Assembly (NCBI GenBank): GCA_026770615.1
Contig: MU631623.1
Location: 149,702-178,497 of the forward strand
Direction: 5' to 3'
Source: Pavlovales sp. CCMP2436
Lineage: Eukaryota > Haptophyta > Pavlovophyceae > Pavlovales
Length of the DNA stretch: 28,796 bases
Shown: in pieces, positions 16,013 to 26,469 of the stretch
How the letters are laid out: each line of letters starts with the position of its first letter
How positions within the stretch are numbered: position 1 is the first letter of the stretch
The notes under the pieces: model-generated
The model's input: the letters and a program-made list of their open reading frames with translations, nothing else
Databases searched by the model: none
What the model was told of the DNA's origin: nothing
Translations under genes and position numbers: made by a program

Positions 16013-16644
16013 TCACCGGAGGACCGTCTATTCATTTCTGAGCCACGCACTGCGTTGAGCTGCCGTGCCTGCTGCACGCACACGGCGATCCAACTCAAGG
16101 CGAGGAAACGTTCAGTGTCATCGCCAGGGCTAGATCGTGCCTCCACGCGGAAGTAGTCTATGTACCGTGTCATACTTGCCAACCGCACCGCTGAACGTGG
16201 TACATCGATTTCTGAGCTGATTTCTTCTGTTTAAATGTTTAGGATCAAATTTCTACTTTCTTTCGGAATGTGGAGTTCGGCTGAAATGAGAGTGATCCTA
16301 TGATCGATGGGCCAGTAACTCACGCGCGGCGCTGCTGACGGCAAGCGCGATCCGGATACTTCCGCGCGGGGCACGATATAGCTCCATGACATTGTCGAGG
16401 ACGCTAACAGCCTTTATATTATTTATGCAACTTTATAGTTATTGTTTCCCCTTCAGTACACTGTCTGCATCATGACTGTTAGTCTCGAACTAACTATATT
16501 ACGCTCAAAACCTAAATAGTATACTAATGAAGGGGGGTTCGGGCTTGCGGTGTTTCAAGTTCAAGTCAAGCTGATCTTAGCGCCCCGACGCAGGTTCTTA
16601 CGCGCTACGCCGAAGTGAGGAGCTGGTAGAAGTGGCTATTAATC
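16013..16644. other. Spacer between retroelements, no clear gene
   Basis: A short minus-strand frame at 16188-16003 (MTRYIDYFRVEARSS within it) is the only open stretch and has no recognisable match. A sequence at about 16510-16570 reads on the minus strand as a variant of the LINE-like tail (see separate entry). No tRNA is seen. Confidence 0.4.
16510..16570 (-). repeat. Variant LINE-like 3' tail
   Basis: On the minus strand CAGCTTGACTTGAACTTGAA, then GCAAGCCCGAACCCCCCTTC and ATTAGTATAC, aligns with 26410-26460 (CAGCTTGAATCCCTGAAACG, then CAGCCCGAACCCCCCTACAT and TAATAT). Both look like one alternative 3' terminus of the same family. Confidence 0.45.
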
Positions 16645-17058
16645 TGTTAGCATTTGTGTGCGCTCTTGAGCGTGGACGGATGTGTGTGAGTACTCGAGGG
16701 TACTCACGGGTTTTTTATTGGATAGTTATCATTCCCCCCATTGCGACGACACACTTCTGGTCGGCGGCATTCGTCGGCGGGGTAAAGAAGACGCTTAACC
16801 CAACTATCGGAAGTGGACTCATAGAGTCCAGGAAGAGTCCTGGATGAGAATGTTTCTAACCGTACCTAGAGTTTCTAGGGACCGCCCTATAAAATTCGGT
16901 TACGTTTAAGGATTCCGTCCGTCCATCTTTGCTTGTGCAAGTGTGTACATTAGATTAGTCATCTGCCGCAGGGCGCCTCGAGCTCGAGCCGCGCACTTGT
17001 ACTCAGCAGATACCGTAACTAGCCTGCTGTGTGATGCCGGGAGAGGTATATTTCAACA
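16645..17058 (+). repeat. 5' LTR of element 2
   Basis: This 414-bp LTR starts TGTTAGCATT and ends TTTCAACA, with TGTT/AACA complementary ends. It contains direct stretches GTACTCGAGGGTACTC and AGAGTCCAGGAAGAGTCCTGG. Its partner is at 24220-24633. Confidence 0.95.
16888..16894 (+). promoter_or_regulatory. TATA box in 5' LTR
   Basis: TATAAAA lies about 170 bp before the end of the LTR and is conserved in the 3' LTR (24463-24469). It is the likely core promoter of the element, with transcription starting shortly downstream. Confidence 0.6.
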
Positions 17059-17284
17059 TGTCAACATACCTGGGGGCGGGCTTAAGTTGAAGCTGCCTCC
17101 TGGGTTGACCTCCAACTCGGATCCTTTTGACAAAGTGATGACGAACATCATCTCCAACGACCAGCCGCAGCTCTTGCCGGAGAAGGTTGGCCAGCTGCTG
17201 GACGAGCACCTGGTGCACGCGAGCGTGCACGTGAGCGTGTGGGCGTCAGTGCACCGCAAGATGGGAGATGCCTAGGGCGAGCTG

Positions 17285-19315
17285 ATGTCGACCAAGATCT
17301 TCGGCTGGGACAAGCACGGAACTACGCCGACGTGCACGGACTACGTGGAGTTCGCTGAGCAGTTCGAGAGCAAGCCCGGGGACAAGTTCAAGAAGCGTCT
17401 CGATGATGTCCGACACCTCTCCAAGATGATCGAGCTCAACGCGCTCACCGCCGAGAGCAAGACGAAGGAGAGGGAGATTAAGGTTAGCAGCACACTGGCC
17501 AAGATCATCTCGGAGTTCGACTTCAAGCTTGCGGCGAAGCTCGCGGAGATCGAGGCGCATTGCGCTCTCCAGCGGACACCGACCGAGAGCGTGGATGGGG
17601 AAGGCGCAGATGCGCCGACCTCGGAGCCGAGCGTCAAGTTCCGGGACCCCGCGGCGCTTATTTTGGAGCGCAATGAGCGAATGGCGATGGCCCGGCGTAT
17701 CCATCTCGAGGAAATCGGCAAGGCGTCGAACGACCTCCAGGGCGTTCTCGAAGCCAGCGTGGTCACCATCAACTTCGAGGCGGAGTCCGCAACTGAGAAG
17801 CTTCTCTCGGCAGCCAAGTTTGGCACACTGGTCAAGCTGACTCGTGCAGTTTGGAATGCCAGCTGGGAGTGGGCTTTCAGAATTCTCACAGGTTTCTTCA
17901 CCCTCGGCACTTGGGCAAGGCTCGAGCGGGGGAGGCAGGCGAGCTTGTGGAAAGACGCCAGCTACGAGAGCCGCATGTTCAATGTGATGGGGTCGATGGA
18001 AGATCTGAAGCAGGCCATCACTTTTAGTTCTACTTTCGGCAGGACGGTGCTCGCGCTTGGCGTGCCGGCGGAACGGCCTGTTGACGTCGAGCGTTTCTTC
18101 AAGGATGAGGTGGCGCTGGTCAAGCGACTCGAGACGCACATTCTGAAGTACGATAACTCCTTCCCCTCGCTCTCTTACTTCCGCATCCTGAAGAGCCTGC
18201 CGCCAGGTGCAAGATGGTTGAACCTCTTCACGGAGGCCATGCGCGTGTCGCCCGAGGACGTCACCGCTGAGACTCTGACACAGCTCAAGACGCTGATCCG
18301 CAACAGTGTGGACACCCACGTCTTCGGACACCCCTCCAACCGTTTTGGGGGGCAGAAGGGGATGCGCCTGGAGAACGCGAGGGCGGCGACAGCTGACCGA
18401 CCTTCGTGCCATCCGACGCCGCGTACGGTTGCACGGCCACCGGCGAGCGGCAAGCCGCTTAGCAAGCGGCCGCGGTCCCTGGTCCAGCCGGTCTACGACA
18501 GGCGCGCCGGGCTGGACCACGCCGAGATGCGAAATCTGCAACAGGCATACCCCGGGAATGGGGCATGTATCAACTGTGGCAGCACCGACCACTTCGTTGG
18601 CAAGTGCACCAGGCCCGGAGCAAAGGCTGCACAGCAAAAGCACAGTCTCTTCATGAAACAGATGCGTGACGAGCAGGGCAAGGGGACGTGGGATTCGCGC
18701 CCCAAGGAGAGCCGCGCGGCGCTCTCGTTCGGCTTCAACAACGGCAGTTGGGCTGACCAAACAGAACAGGAAGAGCTACAGGAACGGGCAAACGTCTACC
18801 GTGCCGACTCGCTCTACACTGCCCTCGACGTCGGAGTGGAAATGCCGTCGCAGCACGAGCCGCTCGCGCCGCTCAAACGGCTGCAGCAGCACGAGCGGAC
18901 ACTCGAGCTCGAGCCTGAGCCGAACGGAGAGGTGCTGTGCCCTCTGTCTATATCTACCCACACACTATCCGCAATCTATAAGAGCAATTTAGCCCTTCTA
19001 GTAGTCAGAGAGGATGAGGTGTGGAGAGAGGTAGAAGGGGTGACACGGCAGGTAAAATCTCCCCGGTATGCCGTGGAATCTATTTCTCCAGTAGACAGGT
19101 TCTTTCTGCTGGCAGAGGTGGACAGCCTTTTGACTGACTGTGACGCGGTGGTAGCCGCACGGGGAAGACGCGAGGAGAATAAGCCTTCGTCCGAGGACTA
19201 CAAGGTGGGCCTCGATTTGCTGACTTTGGGGGAGAAGTACAAGCCTTTCCTCGCTCTCAACAAGCCTACGTGCGAGGACATCGAGTCTTCGTGCTTTCTC
19301 AACAAGCCTTTGTAA
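17285..19315 (+). pseudogene. Copia gag, element 2
   Basis: The open frame from ATG 17285 encodes 676 aa. The N-terminal 330 residues are helical (VEFAEQFESKPGDKFKKRLD, LKQAITFSSTFGRTVLALGV, LTQLKTLIRNSVDTHVFG) as in Ty1/copia Gag. A zinc knuckle CX2CX4HX4C (CINCGSTDHFVGKC, residues 428-441) follows a Pro/Arg-rich linker. The frame also continues upstream of the ATG for at least 45 coding-like codons to 17138, interrupted only by TAG at 17273-17275. So the original start may have been earlier. The last 50 codons contain NKP repeats that continue past the TAA at 19313. It is intact over most of its length but the element is broken downstream. Confidence 0.85.
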
Positions 19316-21091
19316 GTTCAGAACAAGGCTTCGTTCCTTCCCAACAAGCCGTTGGCCGAGACCAACGAGATGGGTTCCGAGAGAACTACTGGGGCCAGAT
19401 CACAGACAGTGGTGTGCCTTGGAGTGGAACTAACGGGAGACGCATACTCGAGGGGAGTTGGAGCGTTTGACCTCAAAAGGTTTATATTCGAAAACCAAGA
19501 TTCAGACGACGGCGTGCCAACGACACACGCACCGAGGCCGTCGCTGCCGCCGCCTACCTAGCCCGCAGCCACGCGCATCGAGGCCACAGACGCCACCCCA
19601 GCTGGAGAGCGCGCCGATAGGCAACGCACCGCGACCGCAGCTGGCGGACGAGGGCGTACCAGATCTGGAAGAAGTGCCAAAGCTAAAAGAAAACTCTGAC
19701 TCTGACAGCGACGCGGAGGAGCCGATCGAGCTCCCGCAAGTGGACAGCTTGCTGGGACTGCTAGACTATATATATATATATAGCGGCTCAGCATGGGACT
19801 GCTAGACTTCCACCGCCGCAACTTCCGACGCCCTCCGGTCGCAAATCCGAGTGCAGGGTTCGACAGCAACATCAAGGCTGACGACCGCAAACCAGACCGT
19901 GTTAGTCTTATGCTTGACCCACGCGTCAGCCTCAACGCAAAAGTGGCCGAGAAGCTGGGACCGCTCCTCGCTAAGACGCTGCGCTACATCCAGATCGTGC
20001 GCGACGAGGACAATGATCTCCACACGTGCGCTTCGACAATCGTTCTGCTCGCGGAGTGGGTCGGGGAGAAGCACAGCGCAGCAGTTCTACGTAACATGGG
20101 CTTCCCCGATGTGGACGTGTTCACGATCCGCCGGGTGTGCCACCCGCCCGAGCGACGGGTGCGCGCTATCTTCTCCTGGTAGGAGGAGCTGAGCAGCGAC
20201 TCGGACGGGGACACCAACTTGTTCACCGACCAACGCCGCAAGATCGACTTAAGAACGGAGCTCGAGAAGGCGCGCAGTGCAGACGCCGACTTCGGCGACG
20301 CCCGCAACGCACACTTCGAGTCGAGGCCCGTGTCGGATCTCGACTGGCGCTACTGGCGATTCAGCTACCCCGACAGCACGGACGCACGCGACCGTGCGGC
20401 GATGCAGCACGATGCACGCCGCGTGGACGATGACAGTTTCACCGTCCCGACACACGCTGTGTTCGACTCCGGTGCCACAGTGAGCATGGCATCGAGAGAG
20501 CTGCTCCACGCCAGGATAAAGATGAAGGGCCGCGTCCGATGGGGCGATGGTCGCATCCTGGAGATTAAGGAGAAAGGCATGCTCTTGATGGATCTGAAGT
20601 GCGCGCGCACAGGCGCCACGCAGGCAGTGCGCATGCTCTGCTGGGCAGCTTCAAGCATGGAGATGTCCCTCCTTGCCGTGGAATCTTTTACGGCCGAGGG
20701 CATCACAGTCGTCTTCAAGCCAACGGGGGCAACAGTGGACTTCTCCAAGCAGGGAGGAGTAGTGATGGGCCTGGACGAACAGTCAATGATGCAGGCCATC
20801 ATCCACATGCCGGGAGACCAGATCCCGCCACGGCACTACCCCGTGCCCATGGGGCAGCCCTCCTCAGCTGGGAAGGGATACGCAGCCTACACCACCACTG
20901 CCAAGTCGCAGGGGGGGTACGGCGGAAGAGGCTTTAATGGCGGCGCTACCACCCGAGGCCGTGGCTTCATCAGAGGCACCACGGGCAGAGGCAACCAGGG
21001 AGGGCGGGGCGTGCAGTCGAGGGCGCCGTCTCAGCCGATCTTCGACCGCCTGGGGAAGAGAACACAAGCTGGCCTCCACCCAAACGTATAA
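19316..21091 (+). pseudogene. Copia linker and aspartic protease, element 2
   Basis: The region continues the gag frame after TAA 19313, changes frame near 19500, then returns after the 41-bp insertion at 19754-19808. It is open apart from TAG at 20180-20182 until TAA at 21089. The protease active site is HAVFDSGATVSMAS (Asp codon at 20465), followed by the expected hydrophobic strands and GVVMG. This is the enzyme that cleaves Gag-Pol. A Gly/Arg-rich tail (GGYGGRGFNGGATTRGRGF) after the protease is unusual. Sequence before the protease contains an acidic stretch (ENSDSDSDAEEPIEL). Confidence 0.85.
19753..19808 (-). mobile_element. Tiny 5'-truncated retroposon with 15-bp target duplication
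   Basis: TGGGACTGCTAGACT occurs at 19753-19767 and 19794-19808. Between the copies lie 26 bp which, on the minus strand, read TGCTGAGCCGC followed by about seven TA units. The 11 bases are the very end of the SINE-like core seen at 2728, 10446 and 15968. The net gain of 41 bp shifts the element 2 reading frame from one phase to the next, and removing it rejoins the frame. Confidence 0.8.
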
Positions 21092-21099
21092 GGCCCACG

Positions 21100-22693
21100 T
21101 CTGGCACCGAGCTAGAAGAGCAGTCCCGCCGCAAGCTTGCGGCGGAAGACTACTGGCTAGCTCTTTGGTCGACGAGATTGGGCATCGCTAACAAGCAGTT
21201 GCTTCAGCGCTCGCTCTTGAGCGAATCTGTCCTGGACATGGACAGCAGACAGCCACGACAGGCTGCTCTCAGCACTCTGACTGACGCGCGCATGCAAAAG
21301 TCAATCTTCTCCGTACCTATGCCTAGGGCGGAACTACCGGGTCAGATAACTCATTTAGATATCTTAACGATATCAAAAGTGAACCTGCCCGTCGGCACCG
21401 ATGGGAGTTCCCTAGGGATGCGATATGGCCTCGTCTGTCTAGACGATGCTTCGAACCGGGGTTGGGTTTACTTCGGAAAACATATGAGGGGAATTGCACG
21501 TCTGCTACGACTGTGGTTCCTGGAGCTCGGCACCCACGCTAACTTGGGCGCACACCTCCTTCTTGGCCCGGGTTTTGGGCAACGGAGAATTCATACGGAT
21601 GGAGGCACGAACCTCAACTCGAAGGACATTGATGATCTCTTGACTGAGTTCGGATTGTCAGCGAATGTGACCTCAGCGCACGACACGCTGGAATCCAACG
21701 GCAAGGTTGAGCGCTACATCGGGACCCTCTCGGCAGATACGAGAGCAATCCTGGCCATGTCCAAGGTGCCAACCAGGCACTGGCACTGGGCGATGCGACA
21801 TACCTGCGTAGCTCGCAACATGCTCGCATCACAGCAGATCGTACGAGACAACGTCCGCATCTGGGTCTCGCCGCATGAGATTTTCTTCGGCAGACGACCG
21901 ACAGCTAAACACCTAGCCGTGTTCGGAGCTCCATGCAGGATGCTTCACATCGGCCCGGCCCGAAAGAAGAGCGGCAAGCTCGGCCCCCCGATGGAACGGG
22001 GATTCGTTCTGGGCTACTTAGGGGATGGCATGCAATATGGAGATTACATGCGCTTGATACTTGGGTACATCGTCCTCTTAGCGGACGGCACGGTGAACTT
22101 CTCTCGGCACGTACAGATCGACGAGAGAGAGCTGGTCGCAGGGCGAATACACACTCCTTGGAGGGTGAACGTCGACTCGTTCGAAGAGATCTCGAGCGAG
22201 AAGGAGAGCGACGAAGCTCCCATCCCGCACGACTCTAACAAGCAGGTCAAAACGACCACCGGCAAGCCTGTGACAGCCACCGACAAAGGCTCCGCCTCTG
22301 TTGACAGACCAATCCTCTACTCGGATGACGATTCGAGCACGAGTGGTAAAGACACGGAGGAGGAACTGGACCGTCGTGATGGCCTCACAAGCGTGCGAGC
22401 AAGAATGTTGGAGAGAGAGAAGGAGACGGGCCTCGTCGAGGCGAACCCGATCCAAGCTCTGCCCAAGGGGCACGACCCGCTGAGGCGGGACAGGGCTTCG
22501 AGGAGCAAGGCCAAGACCACTGAGCTGGCGTCTGCCCGAGCGGCAATTGGCATCACGCACAAGGAGGTCCCGGTCACCCTCACGCGCAACTTCCGCCAGG
22601 CGAGAGCATCGCCCAACGCAGACAAGTGGCGTGAGGCGATGGAGTCCAACCTGGTAGCGCATCGAGACCTCAACACCTTCAACGAAAGTTGGT
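21100..22693 (+). pseudogene. Copia integrase, element 2
   Basis: The coding frame switches near 21100 and stays open to TGA at 22693. The catalytic core carries THLDIL (Asp at 21358), then VCLDDASNRGWVYF. IHTDGGTNLNSKDI (Asp at 21598) and NGKVERYIG (Glu at 21709) follow, spaced as D-D-x36-E. NMLASQQIVRDNVRIWVSPH and LGYLGDGMQYGDY follow as in copia GKGYL-type regions. The usual N-terminal HHCC zinc finger is not visible upstream; instead there is DYWLALWSTRLGIANKQLLQ. A long acidic/basic linker leads to WREAMESNLVAHRDLNTF, the start of RT. Integrase joins the cDNA to target DNA. Confidence 0.88.
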
Positions 22694-23690
22694 GAAGGCT
22701 GGTACCAGAGTAATGCGGTCACAATGGATCTACGAAGCCAAGTCGGACAAGACGGGTGAGATCACTTGTTGGAAGGCACGCATGGTGGTGATGGGCAACT
22801 ACCAGTGTGAGGGAATTGACTACACCGAAGTGTTCTCTCCCACCATCAGGAGCGAACAAGTTCGTCTTCTCCTGGCGATTGGTGCCAAGATGGACGGCAA
22901 GCGCCGACCCAATCTGAAGCACGCCGAGGTCAAGATCTTCTGGAAAGGAGATGTCTCGGACGCCTACCTGACGTCCAACCTTGAGGAGGGAGACTGCCCT
23001 TTGTTCGCCCTGCCAGCTGGCTATGTGGCGCAGACGACGGCCCCGCCGGGGTACATCGTCGTTGCTGAGGCCATCAAAGCACAGATGGGTCTCAAACAGT
23101 CGGGCCGCGCCTGGTACCGACACCATCAAGCTCGCTTGCTTGAACGTGGATTCGTGCCCTATGAGGGCGCACCGTGTATCTTCATCAAGATTGCACCGTG
23201 TGGAGGCGTGATCATCGCCGGCAATTTCGTAGACGACCTACTTTTGCTCAACCTGACGGGTAACTCGAAGGCATTCGACGAGCTCGCGGCAGACCTCGCG
23301 TAGCACTACACCCTTAAGGTGCAGGACGAGCTTGGGAAGTTCCTGGGCGCACAGTTCGAATACACCCCCAGAGGGATGTACATGCACCTAGAGACTTATC
23401 TCAGGAGGATCCTCGACAGATTCGGCATGGCCGAGAGCAAGCCGGCCCGGACGCCGGAGGCCGAGAAGGACAATTTCGCCGAGCCTGATGAGCAGTTGCT
23501 CAACAAGAAAGACCTGAAGACGTACCAGGAGATCACGGGTGCGATCATGTTTGCCATGACGACATGCCGACCCGACCTGGCGCACGCCACCAACTCGCTG
23601 GCAAGGCGAGTGAGCACACCAAGGGTGTGCGATATGCTCAGCGCCAAGCGGGTGCTGAGGTACCTAAAGGGCACCCTGCGACAGGGCTGC
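22689..23690 (+). pseudogene. Copia reverse transcriptase, element 2
   Basis: After a frameshift near 22690 the RT follows: QWIYEAKSDKTGEITCWKAR, DYTEVFSPTIRSEQVRLLLA, GDVSDAYLTSNLEEGD, GLKQSGRAWYRH. The active-site box is FVDDLLLL (23226-23237), where Ty1/copia usually has YVDD. TAG at 23301-23303 interrupts before HYTLKVQDELGKFLG. The end carries TCRPDLAHATNSLARRVSTP and AKRVLRYLKGTLRQG, directly homologous to the remnant in element 1. This polymerase copies the element RNA into DNA. Confidence 0.9.
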
Positions 23691-24208
23691 TCTTCCGCTG
23701 CGAAGCGGACAGTGTACATCCCGGCCTCTCGGCGTTCGCTGACGCCGACTGGGCCAACGACAGAGTGGAGCGGCGCTCCACTACCGGGTATATAGTTATG
23801 TACAACGGCACGCCCATCGCGTGGCACTTAAGCCTGCAGTCGGTCATTGCACTCTCGACTTGCGAGTCCGACCACATCGCCCTCAGCGAGTGCTGTCGCG
23901 AGCTGGCTTATCTTCGAGGGCTGGCGTCTTTCCTCCATCAGCCGGAGACAGGCCCCACCACCATCTACGAGGATAACCAAGGCACGATCGACCTGGTCAA
24001 GAACCCGGTCCATCACAAACGATCGAAGCACATCGATGTGAAGTTTCACTACATCCGTGTGGCGCACGAGAATGGCTTGATCAAGGTCATAAAGGTCCAC
24101 ACCGATCTCAACCGCGCGGACATCATGACCAAGGCGACCAAGGTGACGATTTTCCATCGGCACGTCGACGTCATCATGCACCATGTGGCTGCAGTCCCCA
24201 CGCCGTGA
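23685..24208 (+). pseudogene. Copia RNase H, element 2
   Basis: A one-base slip near 23685 places RNase H in another frame. Motifs are AFADADWANDRVERRSTTGY, IALSTCESDHIALSECCREL, TIYEDNQGTIDLVKN and RSKHIDVKFHYIR, with acidic catalytic residues in place. The domain removes the RNA strand after reverse transcription. It ends in TGA at 24208, just before a G-rich tract (24212-24219) next to the 3' LTR, the likely polypurine tract. Confidence 0.9.
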
Positions 24209-24219
24209 GTCGCGGGGGG

Positions 24220-24633
24220 TGTTAGCATTCCTGTGCGCTCTTGAGCGTGGACGGATGTGTGTGAGTACTCGAGGGTACTCACAGGGGGTTTTGTTGGATA
24301 GTTATCCTTCCCCCCATTGCGACGACACACTTCTGGTCGGCGGCATTCGTCGCGGGGTAAAGAAGACGCTTAACCCAACTATCGGAAGTGGACTCATAGA
24401 GTCCAGGAAGAGTCCTGGATGAGAATGTTCCTAACCGTACCTAGAGTTTTTAGGGACCGCCCTATAAAACTCGGTTACGTTTAAGGATTCCGTCCGTCCA
24501 TCTTTGCTTGTGCAAGTTTGTACATTAGATTAGTCATCTGCCGCAGGGCGCCTCGAGTTCGAGCCGCGCACCTGTACTCAGCAAATACCGTAACTGGCCT
24601 GCTGTGTGATGCCGGGAGAGGTATATTCCAACA
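24220..24633 (+). repeat. 3' LTR of element 2
   Basis: This is a 414-bp direct repeat of the 5' LTR, ending ATTCCAACA. Differences from the 5' LTR cluster near the start (positions 24229-24295) and are scattered elsewhere. Confidence 0.95.
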
Positions 24634-24776
24634 CTACCAGAGTTTCATCGGCACGCGCACTGGTGCCCAAGCAAGCCTGCGCAGCCGAATAAGGCACACA
24701 GCAGGTAATGGGTGACACAGCGCTCAGACCAGCACAACTTCCAAGATAGTCAGATGCAAGCTTGAATCCCAATCTT
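24634..24776 (+). mobile_element. LINE-like 3' fragment, copy 3
   Basis: CTACCAGAGTTTCATCGGCA and what follows match the end of the ORF and the 3' UTR of the copy at 26470 (from 26682 on). The fragment ends in GCTTGAATCCCAATC. It is more diverged than copies 1 and 2, with a frame change in the ORF end. Its 5' side is cut by the 3' LTR of element 2. Confidence 0.7.
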
Positions 24777-26345
24777 CAGTATCATAAGGCCACCCAGGGC
24801 AATGATTATGGCGCGCTGCGGTGGAGGGAATCAAAGCTGCGAAGGCTGCTCCGCCTGCTACGTTAACGTCACAGGCTACCAATCCGCTCTCGAGGGATTT
24901 GCATCTCTGAATTCGTGAATAAATTTGTTCGCGAATGAGCCGAAATTCGTTCGTTCAGGATCCCCCAGGGAACAAACGTACATTTCTGCCTTTATTCACG
25001 AATTTGTTCGCGAGCGAACTCGGCAGGCGCATGTGAATTCTCCAAATTAGGCGAATTTGGGCGAAATTTACCGAAAGAGATAGTTTTGATGCATCTATTT
25101 GAGGCAGTACACTCGCCCAAATGTACCTTGCATTGCGATGTACATAATTATGTGCTAGTGCAGCCCACCGTATTTTGGTCGAGGCGAAAACTCAGCTAAT
25201 TCGCCTAATTTCAGCAGTGAAGTTTCAGTGGTGAATTAGGCGACCTTGGCGACTTTCACAAGCCTCGATTTTTAGTAGTGAATAATAAACAAATTAGGCA
25301 AACTCGTTCAGGGATAGGCGAGTTCATCAAATTTTTATTTATTTATGAACATCTTATTATTTTTATTTATTATTATATTATGCATTAGCTAGGTACGCTT
25401 ACTATACTTCATTTTTTCAATGCGTGGCGTGCCATTATGTACGAGTCATGTACACATCCGAGAGACACGTAGATCAAATGATCCCCTGTGTGTCAGCGAT
25501 GAGACCAGCGCGCGAAATCGCCGTGACATAAATGATCTAAGGATTTGTTCTGTAGTATTGAATTCTTGCAATTAGATCTTAAACTAATTAGTCTTTTTCA
25601 TCTTATTTTTTTTAGTTCTTTGCTGCAATAACGAAAAAGCACATTTCTCGTGGTCGCTTACTATGTATCTTCTGATCAATTAGATCTGATCTCTACTCAC
25701 GGGCGCAGCCCAGCTAAAGCAGGCCCGGCGACGAATCACCAGGGCTGAGCGCTCAAACATCAATAACGTATGTCAAGTCTAAGATTATTTTGAAATAAGT
25801 AGAGTATATTTTGAACCGATAGTAGAGGTTGCTTTTGTTCACAAATTAGAATAAATTTAAAATGCATTTTGCCATCGGTGCGTCGCGAAGTGGTACGCCT
25901 GATGGCGGGGAGAGTATGAGGCCGGGACGAAAATGGGTGGTGGACGGCAGTGCTGCGGCAACTCGGCTAGGAACCATCGTTTGGGTTTCTCGGGACGGTG
26001 GCGACAACTCCATAGAGAGCGAGGCTAACGAAGGGATCCGCTCGGAGGCGGGTGGGAGGGTTGTCGCTGGTAGGGATCAGTATGACCGCTGAGTGCTAAT
26101 TTGAATTAGACTTAGACCATTCGTGAGTTAGGTAAGGCGTAGCGTCATTGGGGAATTTTGGAGTGAGGTGACATAACCTGTAAGGCAGTGTACCACTGGG
26201 GTTGGGAGATCACGCTTGGGCTCGAGTTGAGCCCTAGCGGAGGGACCGGCTACCCGTGACCCGCTGGGTTACGAGAGCCGGGCCTGGTCAGTCAAAATCC
26301 CTTCCTTTTACCAACGACGCACGTCCAACAGACGGACTTTTATGC

Positions 26346-26349
<4 letters not shown>
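24777..26349. other. AT-rich spacer, no convincing gene
   Basis: Sequence at 24900-25330 is built from degenerate repeats around GCGAATTTG, TTCGCGAA and AATTAGGCGA. 25330-25860 is very AT-rich. A GC-richer patch at 25860-26300 holds a 76-codon frame (25862-26092) with no recognisable match. It may be a decayed exon or an RNA gene, but I cannot support either. Confidence 0.45.

Positions 26350-26377
<28 letters not shown>
26350..26377. repeat. TA microsatellite
   Basis: Fourteen TA units directly precede a LINE-like tail fragment. Further TA runs lie at 26830-26862 and 27152-27170. Confidence 0.9.
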
Positions 26378-26459
26378 CCAGCAAAACATTCAGAACAGTC
26401 AGACGCCAGCTTGAATCCCTGAAACGTACAGCCAGCCCGAACCCCCCTACATTAATATC
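26378..26459 (+). repeat. LINE-like tail fragment with alternative 3' end
   Basis: CCAGCAAAACATTCAGAACA through GCTTGAATCCCT matches the common 3' UTR. It then continues GAAACGTACAGCCAGCCCGA and ends ACCCCCCTACATTAATAT instead of CTATCAGTCA. A similar ending occurs on the minus strand at 16510-16570. Confidence 0.55.
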
Positions 26460-26469
26460 ATATATCTAT

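Larger units (their letters stand above)
16645..24633 (+). mobile_element. Ty1/copia retrotransposon, element 2, full order but degenerate
   Basis: This 8.0-kb element lies between 414-bp LTRs. The order gag, protease, integrase, RT, RNase H is that of Ty1/copia (not gypsy, which has integrase last). Reading the frame shows stops at 19313, 19559, 20180, 21089 and 23301. Frame changes occur near 19500, 19767, 21100, 22690 and 23685. The LTRs differ at about 15-20 positions by eye. Flanks do not match each other: no target duplication is seen, and the right flank is a LINE-like copy that is absent on the left. Confidence 0.9.

Noticed and set aside
16003..16188. Minus-strand 61-codon frame as a gene
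   Set aside because: Short, no motif, and it begins inside the duplicated target site of the composite SINE.
16530..16560. Possible tRNA B box (GGTTCGGGC)
   Set aside because: No matching A box, acceptor stem or anticodon arm can be folded; the sequence is explained as a LINE-like tail variant.
17059..17085. tRNA primer-binding site of element 2 (TGGGGGCGGGC at 17071)
   Set aside because: It is 12 bp from the LTR end and cannot be matched to a particular tRNA by eye; too weak to annotate.
17246..18760. 504-codon minus-strand frame
   Set aside because: It lies fully antisense to the element 2 gag with its clear zinc knuckle.
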